Below are positions 58,899 through 64,000 of a stretch of DNA of 64,000 nt, piece by piece. Both the position numbers and the translations under genes were made by a program. The DNA is from Synechococcus sp. BL107 (GTDB taxonomy: Bacteria > Cyanobacteriota > Cyanobacteriia > PCC-6307 > Cyanobiaceae): positions 2,112,827-2,176,826 of the forward strand of contig NZ_DS022298.1 of the NCBI RefSeq assembly GCF_000153805.1, read 5' to 3'. Under the pieces are notes generated by a model. That model did no database searches. It saw nothing but the letters and a program-made list of their open reading frames with translations, and had not been told where the DNA came from. The number at the start of each line of letters is the position of its first letter. Within the stretch, counting starts at the first letter, position 1.

Positions 58899-60194
58899 GT
58901 GATCGAGCGCTACACCCTCCCCGAGATGGGAGCCATCTGGAGTGAGCAAGCCAAATTTCAAAGTTGGCTTGACGTGGAAATTGCAGCCACGGAAGCCAAC
59001 TGCCGCCTCGGCCGCGTGCCAGAGGAAGCCCTCGAAACGATCAAAACCAAAGCCTCCTTTTCCGTCGATCGGATTCTGGAAATTGAGGCAGAGGTCCGTC
59101 ACGACGTGATTGCCTTTCTCACCAATGTGAATGAGCATGTCGGCGATGCTGGCCGTCATATCCACGTTGGGATGACCAGTTCCGATGTTTTGGATACAGG
59201 CTTAGCCCTACAGATGAAACGCTCCGTGGTGCTGTTGCGCACGGAACTCGATGCCCTCGCCGATGCCCTAAGAACATTGGCCCGTGCGCACAAAAGCACG
59301 GAGATGATCGGACGCTCCCACGCCATCCATGGCGAGCCAATCACGTTTGGATTCAAAGTGGCCGGCTGGTTGGCCGAAACCGAACGGAACCGCAGCCGGC
59401 TCGAACGCTTGGAAACCGATGTGGCCGTTGGACAAATCAGTGGGGCGATGGGCACCTACGCCAACACAGATCCACAAGTGGAAGCGATCAGTTGCGAGAT
59501 CCTCGGGTTAACACCTGACACAGCCAGCACCCAAGTGATCTCCCGTGATCGCCATGCGGACTACGTGCAGACCCTGGCCCTCGTGGCAGCGTCACTCGAG
59601 CGGTTTTCCACGGAAATTCGCAACCTCCAGCGCACTGACGTGCTCGAGGTGGAGGAAAACTTCGCCAAAGGTCAAAAGGGCAGCTCGGCCATGCCCCACA
59701 AACGCAATCCGATCCGTAGCGAACGGATCAGCGGACTCGCCCGGGTGATTCGCAGCTACACCATTGCAGCCCTCGAAAATGTGACTCTGTGGCATGAGCG
59801 CGATATCAGCCACAGTTCAACAGAACGGATGATGTTGCCGGATTGTTCCGTCACCCTGCACTTCATGTTGAGGGAGATGACCGCCGTCGTTCAAGGATTG
59901 GGCGTCTACCCCGCGAACATGCGCCGCAACATGAATGTGTATGGCGGGGTGGTCTTCAGTCAGCGTGTTCTTCTCGCCCTCGTCAGCACTGGAATGAGTC
60001 GGGAAGAGGCCTATCGCATCGTCCAACGCAACGCCCACACCGCATGGAATAAGGAGGGAGGCAACTTCCGCGCCAACCTCGACAGCGATGCCGATGTAGC
60101 AGCCCATCTTTCCGGTGATGCACTAGACGCGTGTTTCAGCACGGAGGTTCACCAGGAGAATCTGGACGTGATTTGGAATCGCTTGGGGATTTAA
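58899..60194 (+). CDS. purB: adenylosuccinate lyase
   Basis: The 431-residue product starts at GTG 58899 (MIERYTLPEMGAIWSEQAKF) and has the fumarase/aspartase signature GSSAMPHKRNPIRSE. It also has VGMTSSDVLDTGLALQMK and SHAIHGEPITFGFKVAGW. It catalyses two steps of purine synthesis. It lies 181 nt after glnB and ends 17 nt before the convergent polysaccharide export gene. Confidence 0.96.
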   Translation: MIERYTLPEMGAIWSEQAKFQSWLDVEIAATEANCRLGRVPEEALETIKTKASFSVDRILEIEAEVRHDVIAFLTNVNEHVGDAGRHIHVGMTSSDVLDTGLALQMKRSVVLLRTELDALADALRTLARAHKSTEMIGRSHAIHGEPITFGFKVAGWLAETERNRSRLERLETDVAVGQISGAMGTYANTDPQVEAISCEILGLTPDTASTQVISRDRHADYVQTLALVAASLERFSTEIRNLQRTDVLEVEENFAKGQKGSSAMPHKRNPIRSERISGLARVIRSYTIAALENVTLWHERDISHSSTERMMLPDCSVTLHFMLREMTAVVQGLGVYPANMRRNMNVYGGVVFSQRVLLALVSTGMSREEAYRIVQRNAHTAWNKEGGNFRANLDSDADVAAHLSGDALDACFSTEVHQENLDVIWNRLGI

Positions 60195-60211
60195 GAGTAA
60201 GGCGCAAAGTA

Positions 60212-61378
60212 TTAGTTTTCAGTGCCAAATGGTGATGGCAACCCAAGAACGCGGAAAATCGACATCGCATTGACGATGGGATTTAAAGGCTCTAATGCTG
60301 CATTCATACCGTCTGTAATCTGAGTCCGAACATTGCGGTCGACCACAACGATGTCGCCTTGTCTCAAGGGAGGGTTGTTTGGATTACTCAGCAATGCATC
60401 AGGGCTGTACGTCATTTTCTTGACGGATGTAGATCCATCACGTTCTGTACGAATCACAGCAACACGCGCAATGCTGCCGCGAATCGGTTCAATGCCACCA
60501 GCTTTCAGGACTGCTGCCGCCAATGGTGAATTTGGTGGGACCTGAATTGAACCAGGGCTTTTAACCTCTCCAATCACCGCTACTTGAATCAATGCAGGAG
60601 AAAAATTAGAAATTGATCCCGCTATGAGATCGGTCGTCGTGGGTGAATCAGCTCGAACAACCCGAACACTATCCCCGTCATAAATAAGTGGATTTGGTGC
60701 ATGCCCACCATTCTTCAAAACGGTTAGGTAATCAAATTTGTAGCGTTTCGACTGTCCACCATTGGTGTAGCTCGGACGCATAAGTTCCAAGCTGGAAAGA
60801 TCTCCGACAGCCGTAATTCCTCCAGCGCGAGCTATCACATCAACAAGCGTTGGCCAACCACCACCACTCCCAAGTCCTTGATCGATATCAGCTTTACTGG
60901 CATTGACTTGCAACGTGTAAATACCAGGCCTCTCGACTTCACCAGTCACTGTGACCCTGATTGGGCGTTGTCGGGCCAAATCCAAATAGACAATCGGACG
61001 CCGGAGAATCTGCCTGTAGCCCTTGGTAATTTTTTGGCGCGCCTCCTCCAGCGTTAATCCCCACACCAAGACTGTGCCCAAGCGGGGAAGATTGATCGTG
61101 CCATCGCTCAAAACCTCAACCTTTGCTTCGTAGCCTTCAATCTTGAACACCGACATCACCAATTGGTCTCCAGGTGCAAGCCGATACCGATAGGACGTTG
61201 CCGTGAATCGGCTGATCGGAGCTGCTGCGGGTTCAACGGTCTTGACAGACCTCTCTGGGACTTTGAGCCAATTGCGCCTCTCCTCCGACCTTGCTGCTCC
61301 TACCCCAAGCGAGGACAGGGTCAACATCCAAGCGACGACCATGCCTGCAGATAATCCGGACCGAAGAATGAGGGACAT
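60212..61378 (-). CDS. Wza-like polysaccharide export protein
   Basis: The 388-residue product has a likely signal peptide (SLILRSGLSAGMVVAWMLTL, residues 2-21). The polysaccharide-export domain follows with YRYRLAPGDQLVMSVFKIEG and LEEARQKITKGYRQILRRPI. SLBB-type repeats lie at about 150-320 (VTGEVERPGIYTLQV, VIGEVKSPGSIQVPPNSPLA). It would form or line the outer-membrane or periplasmic exit of a surface polysaccharide. It is divergent from the acyltransferase-ACP-ketosynthase cassette by 74 nt. No glycosyltransferase or Wzc is next to it. Confidence 0.9.
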   Translation of the reverse strand: MSLILRSGLSAGMVVAWMLTLSSLGVGAARSEERRNWLKVPERSVKTVEPAAAPISRFTATSYRYRLAPGDQLVMSVFKIEGYEAKVEVLSDGTINLPRLGTVLVWGLTLEEARQKITKGYRQILRRPIVYLDLARQRPIRVTVTGEVERPGIYTLQVNASKADIDQGLGSGGGWPTLVDVIARAGGITAVGDLSSLELMRPSYTNGGQSKRYKFDYLTVLKNGGHAPNPLIYDGDSVRVVRADSPTTTDLIAGSISNFSPALIQVAVIGEVKSPGSIQVPPNSPLAAAVLKAGGIEPIRGSIARVAVIRTERDGSTSVKKMTYSPDALLSNPNNPPLRQGDIVVVDRNVRTQITDGMNAALEPLNPIVNAMSIFRVLGLPSPFGTEN

Positions 61379-61452
61379 GGAGGAGGAAATGATGTGATCC
61401 GCTGAGGCCTACGGCCAATCTTCCCGCATAATGCCCGCTAGGAGCAGAGTTC

Positions 61453-62394
61453 ATGGCGTTACAAGAATCCGATCAACAGGCTGACGTACTGCTTCCTTCG
61501 GGGTGGAACGGTACAAACCCAACGAGCACCAGCCTTTTTACCCTTGACAGCCTCGAATTGCATTTGATTTCAGGCTCACAATTTGCCCCCATCGCTGATG
61601 CAGTTGGCACATTGCGGGAATCGACATACCGCCAACAGCTCTCCGGTTCAGGCAACACTCGTGACCTGGATGGTCGAGATCCCTTTTATGACCACCTCTT
61701 ACTTTTAGATCTTGAGAGCGGAGCCCTAGCGGGATCGGCCCGACTTCAATTCATCCCCCAAGCAACACCGCTTGAACAGCTTCCAGGAGGTGAACACTCA
61801 TATCTTGAACACGTTTACCCAGGCATCAAAGCGCTGCTGGCTGAGCGACAACATCACGTTGAGATTGGGCGGGTCGCCCTCGCGCAACGATTCCAGCGGC
61901 AGCCTCATTCCCTGATGGCGCTCTTCCGTGGGGGGCTCTTAATTTCGTCCCTCTCGGGCTACAGCACCCTGCATGGCCTTGTCTCCTACAACCATTTCGC
62001 GTTCTCCGACACTGTCAACAACGCATTTTTAAGTGCGCTAATGCGGCCTCCTTATCGCCGCGCAGATCTTGGGCTGCCAGGGCCGCGTCACCCTGTTCCT
62101 TCCATCCAAAGCAGCGACAAACCCCATTCGATCGACAACGTCCAGGCCCTAGAACTGGCGCTGCGCAACGACTACGGCGAAGATTTCCGCTTGCCGGTGT
62201 TGCTACGGCAGTACTTCAACCTGATGGGAGCACAGGTGTGCAACCTTTCGCTGGCGAAGGATTTCAATCAAATCACTGAAATTTTGATGGCAGCAGAACT
62301 TAAGAGTCTTCCCAAGGAGCGCCTGAATTACTTCATTGATGTACCCCATCAACCGATCTACCAGCACTTCAGCTGGTACCGAGGCGAAGCCTGA
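61453..62394 (+). CDS. OlsB-like (GNAT-type) acyltransferase
   Basis: The 313-residue product has YDHLLLLDLESGALAGSARL, a GNAT-like strand pattern with the acyl-donor region, and VEIGRVALAQRFQRQPHSLM resembling OlsB N-acyltransferases (EIGR...). The extended N-terminus (residues 1-45) and a C-terminal region of about 100 residues are additional. OlsB enzymes make lyso-ornithine lipid using acyl-ACP; here the amine acceptor is unknown. It is followed by a dedicated acyl carrier protein and a ketosynthase, which supports acyl-ACP as donor. Confidence 0.72.
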   Translation: MALQESDQQADVLLPSGWNGTNPTSTSLFTLDSLELHLISGSQFAPIADAVGTLRESTYRQQLSGSGNTRDLDGRDPFYDHLLLLDLESGALAGSARLQFIPQATPLEQLPGGEHSYLEHVYPGIKALLAERQHHVEIGRVALAQRFQRQPHSLMALFRGGLLISSLSGYSTLHGLVSYNHFAFSDTVNNAFLSALMRPPYRRADLGLPGPRHPVPSIQSSDKPHSIDNVQALELALRNDYGEDFRLPVLLRQYFNLMGAQVCNLSLAKDFNQITEILMAAELKSLPKERLNYFIDVPHQPIYQHFSWYRGEA

Positions 62395-62432
62395 GCCAGC
62401 TGTCGCTGGTAACTTGGCCTGACAACCGTCCG

Positions 62433-62723
62433 GTGCTCCTATTGGCCGAGGTACACCCCGACAAGCACGCGCTCGAGGGACGCCTTGTGGAGATCCTGCA
62501 TCGCATCTCAGGAACCGACCCTGCCTTAATTAAGGCGGATGCTCGTTTGATGGAAGATATCGGTATCGATTCGCTGGGCTTCTACGAGATTCTGATCGAG
62601 GCCGATACCTGTTTCGGAATTCGCATCCCAGAGGAAACCCTTCTGCAATTCCGAACCGTTGGTGATATTCAGACCCATCTTGAGTCGCTAGAGCTCACAC
62701 AACCAAATGCCGAAAACGCCTGA
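62433..62723 (+). CDS. acyl carrier protein (specialised)
   Basis: The 96-residue product starts at GTG 62433 and has the phosphopantetheine site GIDSLGFYEILIEAD with Ser47. The residue after the DSL motif is Gly, instead of the Asp/Glu of the housekeeping AcpP, so it is likely a dedicated carrier. It overlaps the ketosynthase gene by 17 nt and follows the acyltransferase by 38 nt. Confidence 0.9.
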   Translation: MLLLAEVHPDKHALEGRLVEILHRISGTDPALIKADARLMEDIGIDSLGFYEILIEADTCFGIRIPEETLLQFRTVGDIQTHLESLELTQPNAENA

Positions 62724-63978
62724 ACGTTCGGCCATTGTTGGCTGGGGTTCAATTACCCCCATCGGCTCAAATCCCTGCAGCACCTGGGAAGCAGCCCTAA
62801 GCGGCCGCTCGGGAATCCAAGCGCTTCACGACCCCTGGTGCAGCGACCTGGCAACACGCATTGCTGGACGGGTAGATGAATCTGCCTTTGCATCGTTGGA
62901 GCCCATCCTGAGGAGACGCGCTGACCGCTGTGCACAGCTTGCTTTGTTAGCAGCGCGACAGGCTTGGGGCATGGCATTAGAGCGAGTGCCGGGGGTAGAT
63001 CCCGATCGGGTCGCTGTCGTCATCGGGACGGGGATTGGTGGGCTCTCCACCATGCATGAACAGCACATCCAACTCTCCGAAGGGGGCGCATCAAGGGTCA
63101 ATCCCCTCACCGTGCCAATGCTGATCCCCGACGCTCCCGCGGGCCAAGTCGCCATCGACCTTGGACTCCATGGCGGAGCTCATGCACCAGTCTCGGCCTG
63201 CGCTTCTGGCGCTGAAGCCATGATGCTGGCCCAAATGTTGCTCAACGATGACCGAGCCGATCTTGTGCTTGCTGGAGGAACAGAAGCGCCGGTGAACCGA
63301 CTCGGCCTCGTGGGGTTCTCCGCCATGCGCGCTTTGTCATCCCGTAATGACGCACCGGAGCAGGCCTCACGTCCTTACAGCATCGACCGAGACGGCTTTG
63401 TGTTGTCAGAGGGGGCCGGGATTCTTGCCATGATGCGCGATCGGGATGCCCCTAAAGGTGCAACGCTCGGCTGGCAACTCGCGAGTGGCAGCAGCAGCGA
63501 TGGGCATCACATTGTGGCGCCAGAGCCACAAGGGATCCAGGCCAGTCGAGCGATTAACGATGCCCTGCGACGGGCGGACATCCACCCTGAAGATCTCTGT
63601 GCAGTTCAGGCTCATGCCACTGGCACCTCTCTCGGGGACCTTGCAGAAGCCAGAGCCATGCATCGCAGCTTGAGAACCGTTGCAGACTCCCTTCCGGTGT
63701 ATGCACCAAAGGGGCAGCTTGGTCACCTCCTCGGAGCCGCCGGATCCGTTGAAGCGATCTTGGGATTACAAGCCTTAAGTGAAGGAATCTTGCCTCAAAG
63801 CATCAACGCCGACCCTCTCGATCCAGGTGTTGACTTAGCAGTCACTACATCGGAACCAGTGAAGCTGAAAGAACATCAGTCCGAGCGGTTCATGCTCAAA
63901 AATGCCTTCGGATTTGGCGGTCATAACATCAGTCTGATTCTTGCTGCTCCCTGTAATAAGCCTGAACAGCTCGCCTAA
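62707..63978 (+). CDS. FabF-like beta-ketoacyl-ACP synthase
   Basis: The 423-residue product has the Cys-His-His triad: Cys165 (APVSACASGAEAMMLAQM), His303 (VQAHATGTSLGDLAEA) and His340 (APKGQLGHLLGAAGSVEAI). The N-terminus (MPKTPERSAIVGWGSITPIG) is a KAS-II pattern. It elongates an acyl chain bound to an ACP, probably the one encoded just upstream. It is a paralogue type rather than necessarily the housekeeping FabF, which is not identified here. Confidence 0.9.
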   Translation: MPKTPERSAIVGWGSITPIGSNPCSTWEAALSGRSGIQALHDPWCSDLATRIAGRVDESAFASLEPILRRRADRCAQLALLAARQAWGMALERVPGVDPDRVAVVIGTGIGGLSTMHEQHIQLSEGGASRVNPLTVPMLIPDAPAGQVAIDLGLHGGAHAPVSACASGAEAMMLAQMLLNDDRADLVLAGGTEAPVNRLGLVGFSAMRALSSRNDAPEQASRPYSIDRDGFVLSEGAGILAMMRDRDAPKGATLGWQLASGSSSDGHHIVAPEPQGIQASRAINDALRRADIHPEDLCAVQAHATGTSLGDLAEARAMHRSLRTVADSLPVYAPKGQLGHLLGAAGSVEAILGLQALSEGILPQSINADPLDPGVDLAVTTSEPVKLKEHQSERFMLKNAFGFGGHNISLILAAPCNKPEQLA

Positions 63979-64000
63979 ATCCCTCCCGATCGCGAAAATC

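Overview
The window looks like chromosome of a marine picocyanobacterium, most likely Synechococcus subcluster 5.1. It has phycobilisome core genes (apcE, apcA, apcB, apcC), cytochrome c550 (psbV), plant-type ferredoxin (petF), a ferredoxin-thioredoxin reductase variable chain, PSRP-3/Ycf65, a photosystem II S4-domain protein, and ATP synthase genes split between an eight-gene atp operon and a separate atpD-atpC pair. Genes are tightly packed, many overlap by 1-17 nt, and several use GTG or TTG starts. I cannot name the strain.

Layout: 1-2550 is gene-poor, with small ORFs including two adjacent Nif11-like ones. 2561-5115 is a minus-strand set (SpoIID-like protein, NagB-like deaminase, small protein). 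5134-7761 holds RNase Z, psbV and petF. 7915-16024 holds prmA, serA, the S4-domain protein, tRNA-Val, murD, an EVE protein and several cyanobacterial proteins of unknown function, with rpoZ. 16075-21338 has an Hsp70-like protein, ftrV, pyrR, gpmI and secG. 21339-24865 is an AT-rich block with a sulfotransferase-like gene and an unknown 479-residue protein, the best candidate for transferred DNA. 24866-29079 has groEL/groES divergent from atpD-atpC. 29264-33843 has PSRP-3, a HAD phosphatase, aminopeptidase P, a CNNM/CBS membrane protein and three small unknown ORFs. 34152-38875 has a GTPase, nadD, nadE and alanine dehydrogenase. 38925-41671 is a compact minus-strand operon (2OG oxygenase-like, ferredoxin, small protein, DUF3326, YchJ-like).

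41739-47382 is the main ATP synthase operon, preceded by a methyltransferase 13 nt upstream. 48671-53256 is the phycobilisome core locus. 53334-58259 has tlyA, ftsW, the System II cytochrome c maturation pair ccdA-ccs1, and queF. 58379-60194 has glnB (with an NtcA-like site upstream) and purB. 60212-63978 has a Wza-like export protein divergent from a three-gene cassette of OlsB-like acyltransferase, acyl carrier protein and beta-ketoacyl synthase.

Most of the window is core metabolism. The parts that merit attention are the AT-rich block, the acyltransferase-ACP-ketosynthase cassette, the Nif11-like pair, the cluster of very small ORFs, the P-II protein with Phe in place of Tyr51, and a cluster of DnaA-box-like sites far from any recognised origin gene. 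No CRISPR array, rRNA or complete insertion sequence was seen.
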